DNA of 64,000 nucleotides from Caldicellulosiruptor bescii DSM 6725 (lineage in GTDB: Bacteria; Bacillota; Thermoanaerobacteria; Caldicellulosiruptorales; Caldicellulosiruptoraceae): the NCBI RefSeq assembly GCF_000022325.1, contig NC_012034.1, forward strand, positions 2,834,001-2,898,000, read 5' to 3'. Position 1 is the stretch's first letter. Every line of letters begins with the position of its first letter. Below, in pieces: positions 8,890 through 17,642 of the stretch. Position numbers and translations under genes: made by a program. Under the pieces are notes generated by a model, which saw only the letters and a list, made by a program, of their open reading frames with translations, searched no databases and was not told the DNA's origin.

Positions 8890-10434
8890 TTACACACTCC
8901 TTTGTCTATGTTGTATATCATTGCTTTTAATATTTTGATGTCTTTTTGCGTATTCCATTTTTTCTTTTTTCAGGTAATAAAATCTCATTTCAGGCTCAAT
9001 CCTCTGTTTGTCTTCAATCACTATCCCTTCCTGACTTAAAAGTTGTTTAATTTTATCATAGTCAGAACACCACTTTTTTGCTATAGATATATCCTTATGT
9101 TTTTCATATTCACTTAAACTCCCTTCATCTTCAACATACCTTACAAACATAATTTTTATTCCGTCATTTTCATATTTTATCCTCAAAATATAATCCTCTC
9201 CAAAAGGTGTTCTAATTTCTACTATTTCACCCTTTGATAATCTTTCCATTAATCCTTCTTCTACAACAGAATAACCTAACTCTCTTATTTTTCTAATAAA
9301 CTTATCCACTGAAACCTTTCTGATTTCCTGTTCCATAATTTGCCTTTTCCTGTCAAGTAACATTTTTATAAAGTCATCAACTGCTTCTTTATGCAATATG
9401 TCCATTTGCATTAAATCATTAAATTCACTTTTCATTCCTACCTCTTCTGCAAATGTTTCGTACATTTTTAAATCATTTTTTAAAACTTCAGTTTGAATAT
9501 ATATTGTCCTCGCCTTTATGTAACTGAACTTGAGGTCTTCAAAAATAAGTTCTACTCTCAGTATATCATCTGTTTCTTTTGCCTCTTGTATTAACTGTTT
9601 CTTTTCTTCAGCCAACTTGAGATTTATATTTTTTAGCTTACCAAATATAGCTTCAATCTTTTCTAACATCTCTTCCTTTTTTGTAACCTTGAGGTTCTCT
9701 TCTTTAAAAATTTGTTCTACTTCAATTTGCTTTTTTACTTCAAAAGTTTTTTGCTCAAGCAATTTTTGTTTTATCTTTCTTATAATACCATGATACTCAC
9801 TTGGTACTTCTTTTAAATACTTCTTTAGTATTTCAATATCTGAAGGATTATCAAATGTACACTTTTCTATAGTGTTTAGAATTTCGGCATATTGTTGCAT
9901 CTTTTTGTAATATTTTATATTGCATAAATCTTTTGGGAAATTGTTCAGATACTGCTTTATAACCTTTACATTTGCATTGGGATTTTTAAATTCTTTCTCT
10001 AAATTTTCAAACAATTCTATAATTTTTTGTATCTTTTTTTTGGTCTCCAGAGCACCATCCGGTAATACATCTATAAAAGCTTTTAGTGTTTGAATATCTA
10101 AATTATCTGTCAGCTCTGTTTTAACTAAAATAATATACTCCTTCGTTTTTCGAACAATATCCTGCAGTTTTGCAATTTGCGCGTCAACCCACTGAGTATG
10201 GTTTTCACTTAATAAAATTTCCATTGTGTATTTTTCCAAAAAATCTTTCTTGCATTTCTCAAGATTTTCTATTAAATCCTCACCTAAAAAGTATGAATCA
10301 ATATTTTTTAGCATGTCTTTTACATGGCCAATAGAATTATCTATTTGGTTTTTAAAAAACTCTTTATTTTCTCTGAGAGTTTCAGTCAAATTCTTATTGC
10401 CGACAAAGGTCCAACAATAAGTAAAGCTACTCAT
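8890..10434 (-). CDS. Large coiled-coil protein of unknown family
   Basis: A 514-residue, highly charged, mostly helical protein with predicted coiled coils through about residues 20-380 (Glu, Lys, Ile and Leu rich; few Pro or Gly). A short C-terminal mixed region contains YILRIKYENDGIKIMFVRYV. It has no signal peptide, membrane span or recognised motif. It lies between the Ser/Thr kinase and the AAA+ gene; its stop is 3 nt before the ATPase start, and AAGAGG precedes its own ATG at 10434. It may be a scaffold, or a substrate that the AAA+ protein remodels; that is inference. I do not recognise the family. Confidence 0.75.
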   Translation of the reverse strand: MSSFTYCWTFVGNKNLTETLRENKEFFKNQIDNSIGHVKDMLKNIDSYFLGEDLIENLEKCKKDFLEKYTMEILLSENHTQWVDAQIAKLQDIVRKTKEYIILVKTELTDNLDIQTLKAFIDVLPDGALETKKKIQKIIELFENLEKEFKNPNANVKVIKQYLNNFPKDLCNIKYYKKMQQYAEILNTIEKCTFDNPSDIEILKKYLKEVPSEYHGIIRKIKQKLLEQKTFEVKKQIEVEQIFKEENLKVTKKEEMLEKIEAIFGKLKNINLKLAEEKKQLIQEAKETDDILRVELIFEDLKFSYIKARTIYIQTEVLKNDLKMYETFAEEVGMKSEFNDLMQMDILHKEAVDDFIKMLLDRKRQIMEQEIRKVSVDKFIRKIRELGYSVVEEGLMERLSKGEIVEIRTPFGEDYILRIKYENDGIKIMFVRYVEDEGSLSEYEKHKDISIAKKWCSDYDKIKQLLSQEGIVIEDKQRIEPEMRFYYLKKEKMEYAKRHQNIKSNDIQHRQRSV

Positions 10435-10465
10435 GCTATCATCCTCTTAATTTTTAAATTTATGT

Positions 10466-12541
10466 TTAATTATCATAACGTCTTAAAATTTTGGATAATA
10501 CTGAAATAACAGATAAGACAAAATAAAAATACACTGAGTTAATTAAAATCTTGTTTGCTGTGCCATTAATGAAATATTCATAGGATGAAATGTAAGAAAA
10601 ATAGAACATAATAACACAAACATACAAAATTGATAATCCTGCAATTTTAATCTTGGTAAAATGAAAATATTTTTTATATAAATAATATGATAATAATGAT
10701 ATAACAATCAATACAAACATATAATAATTTCTACTGTTATCAAAATATTTTTTAGCTATGACACCGTAAAAATACTTTTCTGTGGTAAAATATAATATCA
10801 ACCTTGTTGCTATCAAACCCATAAGGTAAAATACAGCCACTTTATATATACCTTTTAATGTTTTTTTAATATCTCTTAAAAGCTTTTTTCTACGAACTGC
10901 TTGATGTAATTTGTAACCTTTTATTATCCAATCGACTGCTTCAGACACTGAAAATTCTGCCTTACACCATTCAACTATTTCATCTGCTATTCTTTCTAAA
11001 ATCTTACTATCTTTTGCCCCTTTAAAAACCATTTCTTCAACTTCATCAATGCTGAATCCCAAATTTATAAATTTTAATGCTAATATTGGCTTTACTTTTA
11101 TCGTTTTCCACCTGACAGCCTCAATCACACTAACATTATTTTTTTTCCATTCTTCGGCTTCCTCAGCACTAAATCCTTTTTCAGCCCAGTTCTTTGCTTC
11201 ATTAATATCAAATCCGTATTTCTTCCATTTTTGAGCATCTATCTCTGAAAGACCATTCATAATATAATGAAAAATACCCTTTTCAACAAAATCAAATATT
11301 TTATTCTTATCTATTCCTTTTTCTAACAATTCAAGAATATCAAAAGCAGTAATGCACTTTCTTTGCCACTCGTAAGCATTTTTAGGACTGAGTCCAAGGT
11401 TGTCAAATATAGCAGATTCTTTTGGGCTAAAACCATAATTATACCATTCCAATGCAATATTGCCCTTTCTAAAACCAGCTAAGACCCATTCTTTCATGTC
11501 TTTTGCAGAAAATCCAGCTTCCCAAAAAGTTTTTGCTTCTTGCGGACTGAGATTTATTTCAATGCCTACTTTTACCCACTCAGAGTCAGAAGAAAATCCA
11601 AGTCTGTTCCATTCTTTAATATCGTATTTTTTAGTTCTTTCATCATATTCTTCATAGAATACAGGTATGTTTTTCACATTATTTAACCACTGCTTGACCT
11701 GTTCATATCCCCATCTTTTTCTGTTATTCCTCGTAAGAAGTCCTTTCAATAAAATTTTGTATCTTTCAGGAATATCTTCTGGAATTTGTACTCCCTGGGT
11801 GGCAAGAGTATTTATAATAACAGCTTCTGATAAATTAGAGAAGGGATTCTTACCTTTTAACACTTCGTATATTACTATTCCTAAATGCCACCAATCAATT
11901 TCTTTGCCAAAATAACCCGAAATTTCTTCTGGAGCCATATAAGAATATGTTCCCTTCAATGTAGTGATAACCTTAGACATCTCTTCAGACATAGCAGAAG
12001 ATATCCCAAAATCAATCAGCACAAGGTCCAATGATTTTAAATCTCTTATAAGAATATTAGAGGGTTTTAAATCTCTGTGAACAATTCCCTTTTTATGCAG
12101 TGCTTCAATAGCTTCTGCAATTTCTTTTACTACAATATCAACTCTGTCTTTTACCTTTTCTAAGTTATCTTTTAAACTACCATATTGAATATACTCCATT
12201 ATCTCAAAATACCTGCCGGTCTGCTCATCTTTACCCACTTCAAAAATTGTTACAACATGTTCTTTTAGTTCAAAAGAAATCTTTTTTAATCTTTCTAATA
12301 CTTCAATTTTGGGAGTAATACCCTTTCTGTATAGCTTTAAAAACATCTTCTTACCATTATTTTCTATAATGTAAGCATCGCATTCTCCACCTTTGGCTGG
12401 TAATTCCTCTACTATATTGTAATTTCTAAATGTTGTCATAGTTGATTTTTCTCTTTCATTTAGAATATCTGCCTCTCTTACAGTAGCATCTTGTATATTT
12501 TCTTTATCCCACCAGCTCTCTATTACTGTTTTTTCATCCAT
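10466..12541 (-). CDS. Transmembrane Ser/Thr protein kinase with GFS-EA-W repeats
   Basis: A 691-residue Hanks-type kinase. The kinase domain covers about 40-300: the ATP-binding Lys is in FLKLYRKG (K69), the catalytic loop is HRDLKPSN (D157), DFG is at about 177, and the activation loop is TTLKGTYSYMAPEE. Residues about 330-560 hold roughly ten copies of a 20-25-residue unit of the form GFSxxEAxxWxxxGF. The C-terminus (about 590-691) has three or four hydrophobic spans, so the kinase faces the cytoplasm and is anchored from behind. The ATG at 12541 follows GGAAGGG; a longer start at 12589 lacks such a site. It is the first gene of the minus-strand operon and probably controls the FHA, ClpB-like and chaperone proteins downstream. 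Confidence 0.92.
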   Translation of the reverse strand: MDEKTVIESWWDKENIQDATVREADILNEREKSTMTTFRNYNIVEELPAKGGECDAYIIENNGKKMFLKLYRKGITPKIEVLERLKKISFELKEHVVTIFEVGKDEQTGRYFEIMEYIQYGSLKDNLEKVKDRVDIVVKEIAEAIEALHKKGIVHRDLKPSNILIRDLKSLDLVLIDFGISSAMSEEMSKVITTLKGTYSYMAPEEISGYFGKEIDWWHLGIVIYEVLKGKNPFSNLSEAVIINTLATQGVQIPEDIPERYKILLKGLLTRNNRKRWGYEQVKQWLNNVKNIPVFYEEYDERTKKYDIKEWNRLGFSSDSEWVKVGIEINLSPQEAKTFWEAGFSAKDMKEWVLAGFRKGNIALEWYNYGFSPKESAIFDNLGLSPKNAYEWQRKCITAFDILELLEKGIDKNKIFDFVEKGIFHYIMNGLSEIDAQKWKKYGFDINEAKNWAEKGFSAEEAEEWKKNNVSVIEAVRWKTIKVKPILALKFINLGFSIDEVEEMVFKGAKDSKILERIADEIVEWCKAEFSVSEAVDWIIKGYKLHQAVRRKKLLRDIKKTLKGIYKVAVFYLMGLIATRLILYFTTEKYFYGVIAKKYFDNSRNYYMFVLIVISLLSYYLYKKYFHFTKIKIAGLSILYVCVIMFYFSYISSYEYFINGTANKILINSVYFYFVLSVISVLSKILRRYDN

Positions 12542-13033
12542 AATTAATCCCTTCCTTGTGTTTTGTGCTTGACTACTTACATTTGGCAAACTATAGCTTT
12601 AAATAACACCTTTTCCTGTCAACAAAATTTTGTCTTCATTTTATATTAAATTATACCAATTTTATTTTTAAAATACAATTGACCATGCTGATTTATCAGT
12701 TCCAATTATCTTTTAGCTGAAGAAACAACGCGAGTTTATTTTATGATTATGCATATGGTATGTTTATTCTATAAATATATATTAACTTTGACTATAAGTC
12801 ATATCTGTCATCCTCAGATGCAAAATTTTTGTTGACTGATTTATATAAGATTTAATGTATGCGGGACATGGGTTTTAATGAATTGCTGGCAGCAGCTGGA
12901 TAGACGGAAACCTTTGATTAGGCTTTAAAACTTAATATTGCTGGCTTTGAGTTTGTTTTTAAGGTATGTTCTAAAATAAAAACATTGACAGTGGTGCATA
13001 ATGTTGATATAATAAAATTAAACCTTTCAATCA
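12542..13033. other. Intergenic region between the kinase gene and the relic CRISPR array
   Basis: About 490 nt without a credible gene. The left part must hold the promoter of the minus-strand kinase operon. The right part is AT-rich and shows none of the leader sequence that precedes arrays 2 and 3. A TTGACT followed by TAATGT-like sequence occurs near 12833, but the spacing is poor. Confidence 0.5.
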
Positions 13034-13194
13034 ATTTGTAGCCTGCCCTTTGGGGATTGAAATAAATATTGATGGCAAAGAAAGGAAAAAAATTGTTGTG
13101 GTTGTAGCCTGCCCTTTGGGGATTGAAATTAGCTGATGTAGTCAAACGGTTTTTTAGAGGATTTGTTTGTACCCTACCCTTTGGGAATTGAGGG
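13034..13194 (+). CRISPR. Relic CRISPR array, three degenerate repeats
   Basis: Three 30-nt repeats at 13034-13063, 13100-13129 and 13165-13194, separated by spacers of 36 and 35 nt. They match the repeats of arrays 2-4 except for TGCCC instead of TCCCC in the first two. The third has several further changes (TACCC, GGGAATTGAGGG). The GAGGG ending matches the degenerate terminal repeats of the other arrays, so this is the distal end of an old array. There is no leader of the array 2/3 type to its left, so it is unlikely to acquire spacers. Confidence 0.85.
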
Positions 13195-13560
13195 AGAAGG
13201 GAGTTCGTATTATACCCTGTGGAGATTCGAAAGCAGTTTGGGCGGTGGTGGAAAATTTGCAAGGCAGGGTCTGTTGCCTTTCTACTGAGGACTGAGGTGG
13301 AGTGAAGATTTGTAGAGCCCTGCCAAAACAGTTTTATAACAAAACCCTGAACAACAATTTTAAAAACTTTTAACCCTTCGGCAAGCCTATTGAGCATTAT
13401 TGATTCGCCAAGAAGAGAACTTAGCGACATCGTTTCTCACATCGTTGAACTTTTCTAATACCTATAATTTACTTTCAATGAAAAGTTTACGAAAGTCAAT
13501 TTTCTGTGAAGAAAATTGTTTTGCTGCCTTTACAAACTAAATAGCAGAGTTTTGCATAAT
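13195..13560. other. Intergenic region between the relic array and the cas operon
   Basis: About 365 nt. A frame on the minus strand stays open across it and through the repeats, but it has no ribosome binding site and no protein-like pattern. A 7-bp inverted pair (GGCAGGG at about 13261 and CCCTGCC at about 13318) encloses about 50 nt. Nothing else is seen. Confidence 0.4.
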
Positions 13561-14184
13561 CTACCTTACACAGAACATCTGACAAAACATGTCAAGAAGC
13601 TCTGTTGAGGCAAATACTTCGTATCTACCAAAATACTCAATTCTTGAAGGAACCACATACTGTTTTTTCAAGCCATCTTTTATGACAAAGAAAAACCTCT
13701 GGTCTTCTGGATATGTTCCAAACCTTTGGTAGTATATGCTCAGAAGCTGTCTTCTTAGCATTTCTGAAAAAATCTCTGGCTGCCTGTCATATTCTAAGCA
13801 AACACCATCTTTTTGAACAAACACACCGCTGAGCAAAATTCCACTTGTCTTTGGCTGCTGGGTCCTGCATGAAATTCTCTTCAAGTAAATGCCATCAAAT
13901 AAGTAATTTAAATTTTCATAAACCTTTAATACGTTCTGTGTAACAAGCTCTAAAAAAGGTGTTGCAAGGTATATTCTAAAGTCTTCGAACACCCATATGC
14001 CATCTTCAACCTCTTTTTTGTTTTTTGTTCTTATAGGTGAGATGGTAAATAGCTCAGTAGAAAAAAGACTTTTCAAAGCTTCATATACCTTAGAGTAATA
14101 AGAGGATGGCAAAAATATACCATCCTCCCTTGCCCAAAAATGAAATGTAAAGTATTTTGCCACTTTTTCATCACAGCCCATCAT
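13561..14184 (-). CDS. Cas6-like CRISPR RNA endonuclease, C-terminus apparently shortened
   Basis: A 207-residue protein, last gene of the csm operon. Its pattern follows Cas6: an N-terminal ferredoxin-like fold with FTISPIRTKN, then FRIYLATPFLELV, then a second fold ending IEYFGRYEVFASTELLDMF, where Cas6 proteins normally have GxFxVxGSPELLxxLxxxGLG. The glycine-rich GLGxxxxxGFG loop that should follow is missing; the protein stops at CQMFCVR. Its ATG overlaps the csm5 stop (ATGATGG), so the two are translationally coupled. Cas6 cuts the repeat transcript to make crRNA with an ATTGAAAC tag. A Cas6 elsewhere in the genome may do the work, or this protein may be a divergent active form. The call rests on pattern and position. 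Confidence 0.55.
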   Translation of the reverse strand: MMGCDEKVAKYFTFHFWAREDGIFLPSSYYSKVYEALKSLFSTELFTISPIRTKNKKEVEDGIWVFEDFRIYLATPFLELVTQNVLKVYENLNYLFDGIYLKRISCRTQQPKTSGILLSGVFVQKDGVCLEYDRQPEIFSEMLRRQLLSIYYQRFGTYPEDQRFFFVIKDGLKKQYVVPSRIEYFGRYEVFASTELLDMFCQMFCVR

Positions 14185-15353
14185 CTAATGGTTACTTTTA
14201 TCCAGCCGGGTACTGTCCAAACCTGTCCATCCTTAAACAAAAGACGTCGTGACTTTGGAAAAATATCAGGATAGATTTTTGACTGAGTATCTACCCTTGA
14301 AAGTTTTTCAAAATGGCTCTTATTGAAAAATATTCCCACAGTTTTTGAAAGATATCCTGTTGAAAATCCTATCTGGAGCAAAAATTTATTTTTGTCAAGA
14401 GAATTTAAAATATTCAAAAGTCTTTGATACTCAGAAACAATCTGCTTTTGATTGTATTTAGAGTAAAAGGTCATTTCTTTCTGGATATAATCCTTTGCAA
14501 CAGAATTTAAAATTTGGGCAACAAATTCATATGGTGAAGATGATAATCCGCTTGCCAAAAGCTTCTCCTTTAACCCTTTAACTGCAGCATTTCCTTCGAT
14601 TAAATCTTTTTCAACCTTGATACTTCCATAAAGCTTTACACCAGGTTTCAATCCTTCAGCAACAATGGCAGTTGCCTGCTTTGGATCATCAATATTGCCA
14701 TTTCTCGAAAACCATTTTGGCTGATTTGAACATATGTTCAAAACTTTTATTTCAAAAATCCCTGCGCTCTCTTGACCTACAAAGCTGCTGTCGCTTACCC
14801 TTAGGTATTTGAACGGCGATTCATAAGGAGTTCCAAAAATCTTCTCATCTGCATCACGGCTTACAAACTTGGGGTCAACTCTGTTTCGATTCAGAACTTT
14901 CTGATAAGCATTTGAGAGCGCACTCTCATAAAACTGCAAAAGGTTTTTCGAAAGAGCTTTTGTCATAGAAGACCTCATTGCCCCTTTTAAGGATGAACCC
15001 GGAATGTAAAACCTGCCTGCACTTTTTACAAATGCAACTACTTCTCTGTAAGGGCTTGTAACACCTTCAAGTCTAAGAGTGTACTTTACCGCCTTTTTAA
15101 AATCTATGCTATATTTTTTCAGAATATCTTTTATATTAAAATCCCTTGCACCTGACGAAAGCTCTCGAGAAAGCTCTTCAATGAAGCTATCTTTAAAAAG
15201 GTTTTGCTCAAAGAGCTTATCAAAGTTCAAAAAGTACAAGTACTCTCCTTCTCTTACAAACTCAAAACTCTGAATTTTATCCTGTCCGCCTATGATTGTG
15301 GGAGTCAGAACTTCAATCTCGTATGTTTTGCTTTCAAAACTATCTGCTGCCAA
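14181..15353 (-). CDS. csm5: Csm5, type III-A RAMP protein
   Basis: A 390-residue RAMP-superfamily subunit that caps the 3' end of the crRNA in the Csm complex. RAMP features are the N-terminal YEIEVLTPTIIGGQD strand and the glycine-rich segment FYIPGSSLKGAMRSSM near residue 118. Length agrees with Csm5. It probably starts with TTG at 15353, inside the end of csm4, with GGGGTG 7 nt upstream, so the genes overlap by 14 nt. It is followed by the cas6-like gene with a 4-nt overlap. Csm5 often helps recruit host nucleases for crRNA trimming. Confidence 0.9.
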   Translation of the reverse strand: MAADSFESKTYEIEVLTPTIIGGQDKIQSFEFVREGEYLYFLNFDKLFEQNLFKDSFIEELSRELSSGARDFNIKDILKKYSIDFKKAVKYTLRLEGVTSPYREVVAFVKSAGRFYIPGSSLKGAMRSSMTKALSKNLLQFYESALSNAYQKVLNRNRVDPKFVSRDADEKIFGTPYESPFKYLRVSDSSFVGQESAGIFEIKVLNICSNQPKWFSRNGNIDDPKQATAIVAEGLKPGVKLYGSIKVEKDLIEGNAAVKGLKEKLLASGLSSSPYEFVAQILNSVAKDYIQKEMTFYSKYNQKQIVSEYQRLLNILNSLDKNKFLLQIGFSTGYLSKTVGIFFNKSHFEKLSRVDTQSKIYPDIFPKSRRLLFKDGQVWTVPGWIKVTIR

Positions 15354-16344
15354 ACAGCATCACCCCTTCCGGCAGAGGAAGCAAAAAGGCAAGTCCAAAA
15401 CAGTATACCCTATGCTCTGTAAACTTATCAGGTGTGACATCTACCACTCTGCCATATATTTTACTGGAAAACACCGCACCCTCGCCAAACACACTGACAG
15501 TTTTTTTCTTTATCCCAAGCCCTGCTTTGGAGTAGACATATCCGCTTCGCGTCAAAATCTCATAAAACACAACGCTTTTTATCTCATCTTCATCTTTCGG
15601 ATTAACTAAGGACAAACTCATGTAATATCTTGATTTATCGTTTTTAAACTGCGGTACATCATCTTTAAAATCAACTTCAAAACTTCCAAGCCCGCAGGTT
15701 CTATCGCCACCAAGCCCTTCATCGCCCAAAAGCCTTATTGCTGCTTTGATTTTATTTTCCAGCTTTTCGATGTTAATCTTAAGATAGAACCACAAACCTG
15801 ATTCTTTTTCAAACTCAAAATGAGAAAAGTAATATATGTTAGAAGATGATGTTTGCCTGTCGATAGAAACTCTTGCCCTTTCTTTTATTCTGCCAAGAGA
15901 GACCCTTTCTTTATCCTTTTCAAATTCATTTTGAGGTATTAGAAAGCTTCCTGCCGGCTTGTATTTGAATGGAAAGCCTTCAAACAAATCCCTTTCTTTT
16001 ACAAACTTTATTTTCTTGAGCTCCTTCTGATGTTCGGCATTTATTACTCCTTTATTCTTATACTCCTCCATGTCCATGCCAAGAGGAATGGGCACAAAAT
16101 ACTGAAAGTTAACATACGGCATTGTAGAGGAAACTTCAAACGGTGGTGTGCCGTTTACGAATTCACTAATCAACTTTTCAGTTTCATCTTTGCCGTAAAG
16201 TAGCGAATATGCATTTATTATGCCAGACATAAGCGTATCGGAATGCGCAAACGTTCTGGTGATGTTGTATATTTTTTCTTTTTCGCCAATGTGCACAGGT
16301 GCTTTAAATCTCATCACAACTCTGCAAATTTTGTTTTTGACCAT
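15340..16344 (-). CDS. csm4: Csm4, type III-A RAMP protein (Cas5 group)
   Basis: A 334-residue RAMP protein expected to bind the 5' tag of the crRNA and contact Cas10. It shows the Cas5-group N-terminus (VVMRFKAPVHIGEKEK) and a glycine-rich loop, LLGDEGLGGDRTCGLGSFEV, near residue 210. The ATG at 16344 has AAAGGTG 6 nt upstream; an upstream GTG at 16353 has no suitable site. It lies 28 nt after csm3 and overlaps csm5. Order and sizes match a standard csm operon. Confidence 0.92.
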   Translation of the reverse strand: MVKNKICRVVMRFKAPVHIGEKEKIYNITRTFAHSDTLMSGIINAYSLLYGKDETEKLISEFVNGTPPFEVSSTMPYVNFQYFVPIPLGMDMEEYKNKGVINAEHQKELKKIKFVKERDLFEGFPFKYKPAGSFLIPQNEFEKDKERVSLGRIKERARVSIDRQTSSSNIYYFSHFEFEKESGLWFYLKINIEKLENKIKAAIRLLGDEGLGGDRTCGLGSFEVDFKDDVPQFKNDKSRYYMSLSLVNPKDEDEIKSVVFYEILTRSGYVYSKAGLGIKKKTVSVFGEGAVFSSKIYGRVVDVTPDKFTEHRVYCFGLAFLLPLPEGVMLFGSR

Positions 16345-16372
16345 TTCAATCACCTTTTAAAAAACAGATTTG

Positions 16373-17173
16373 TTAAGAAAGCTTTAGCTCATCAAGGCTT
16401 TTTGCCGTCGCTATTGGCTGAAGTTCACTTGAGTCTTTTTCATAATCGCTTGAATCTTTGTAGAATATCTCTATATCAACAAACCTCACTTTGCCATTTC
16501 CTCTTGAACCCTGCCCGCCAAGGTAATCATCTTCTAATAGCTTCATTGCTTTGATAAACTTTTCAAGGTAGTATTTCTGGTCATCTTTGCTGTCAACTTC
16601 AAATCTGTTTATGACAAACTCTGCTGAAAACTGTGCGCCTGCAGGAACTCTTTCACTCTGTCTTGGATTTGCCTTTGATGTTATTCTATCTATATTATTC
16701 TCAAATTTCACTTCTGTCCACTCAAGGTCAAGGTTCTCCTTCATCTCTTCTGTGATAGAAGTTTCTATCAGCTTTGCATCGCGAACAATGAGCCTTGTGG
16801 GAATAACTGCATCTGTAAGATCTATTTTCCCACCACTTTTTAAATCATGAGAACCATGGTTTCTGCCAAAAAGTCCGCATACAGGACAATTCAAATCATC
16901 GCACATGTGAAGGCATATCTCCGGTCTGCCTTCCCTTTTGACCGACACAACAAGCAAATTATCTCTTACCTTCCCTTCAGCAAACTCCATTAAAGCCCTC
17001 ATCTTGCCTTTGAGAGATGAACCGGGAATGTAAGGCCTGCCTTTTGCATCTTTTACAACTGCATTGTCAATTCCACCTATCTCAAGGCTGTTGTTGCCCT
17101 CACCAATGTGAAGACCTGTTTGAGCTTCTATCTTGCACTTTATGATGTATTTTCCTTTCAAGATTACATCCAT
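16373..17173 (-). CDS. csm3: Csm3, backbone RNase of the type III-A complex
   Basis: A 266-residue RAMP protein that forms the backbone of the Csm complex and cleaves target RNA at 6-nt intervals. The catalytic Asp is probably D36 in GGIDNAVVKD. The conserved PYIPGSSLKGKMR follows, and a zinc-ligand cluster (CLHMCDDLNCPVCGLFG) is present. The C-terminal glycine loop is YLGGQGSRGNGKVRF. All these match active Csm3. It lies 27 nt after csm2. Confidence 0.95.
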   Translation of the reverse strand: MDVILKGKYIIKCKIEAQTGLHIGEGNNSLEIGGIDNAVVKDAKGRPYIPGSSLKGKMRALMEFAEGKVRDNLLVVSVKREGRPEICLHMCDDLNCPVCGLFGRNHGSHDLKSGGKIDLTDAVIPTRLIVRDAKLIETSITEEMKENLDLEWTEVKFENNIDRITSKANPRQSERVPAGAQFSAEFVINRFEVDSKDDQKYYLEKFIKAMKLLEDDYLGGQGSRGNGKVRFVDIEIFYKDSSDYEKDSSELQPIATAKSLDELKLS

Positions 17174-17200
17174 GGCAATAGTCTCCCCCTTTTGTGATTA

Positions 17201-17614
17201 TTATTCTCTTCCACCAAAATACTTGTGATATGCAACAGCGCCTTCAAAAAAGTCTTTAAACCTGCTCAAAGCATCAGGGCTTTGCAAAGCCACAGGAATT
17301 GCTTTGTTAACTATCTCCTGGAAATCTTTTATTTTTGGAAACCTTCCTGCTGTGTATGCAAGCTTTGCTTTCAAAAGATTCAATTTGTATTTGTAATTTT
17401 CATCATCAGGAGAAAGTCTTTTTACCTCTGTGAACACTTTTCTAAGCTGAGTAACAGTAACACCACAATCTTTCAAAAGCTGACCTGTCTTTTCTGAAAC
17501 TTCAGCCAAAACAGTACCATCTTTGTCCTTTGAAGGGTCAATCGCAGTCTGGATCTTGCTCAAAATATCATTTTTCAAGCTAACAATCGGATTTACATTC
17601 TGTTGCGCTGGCAT
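17201..17614 (-). CDS. csm2: Csm2, small subunit of the type III-A complex
   Basis: A 137-residue, all-helical small subunit that lines the inner filament of the Csm complex. The sequence has the Csm2 character (AKLAYTAGRFPKIKDFQEIV, where AYAAGR is typical). The ATG at 17614 is preferred: GGAGAGGTG is upstream, and an earlier in-frame start at 17635 falls before that site. It lies 28 nt after cas10. Confidence 0.9.
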   Translation of the reverse strand: MPAQQNVNPIVSLKNDILSKIQTAIDPSKDKDGTVLAEVSEKTGQLLKDCGVTVTQLRKVFTEVKRLSPDDENYKYKLNLLKAKLAYTAGRFPKIKDFQEIVNKAIPVALQSPDALSRFKDFFEGAVAYHKYFGGRE

Positions 17615-17642
17615 AACAAATTCACCTCTCCGCAATTTATTT

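Noticed and set aside
1-12541. Reading the kinase/FHA/PP2C/Clp genes as part of a type VI secretion system
   Set aside because: No tube, sheath, baseplate or membrane-complex gene is present, and the organism is Gram-positive. Only the regulatory logic is similar.
13205-13232. A possible fourth repeat of the relic array (ACCCTGTGGAGATTCGAAAG)
   Set aside because: It is only about 10 nt past the third repeat, with no spacer-sized gap, and matches at few positions.
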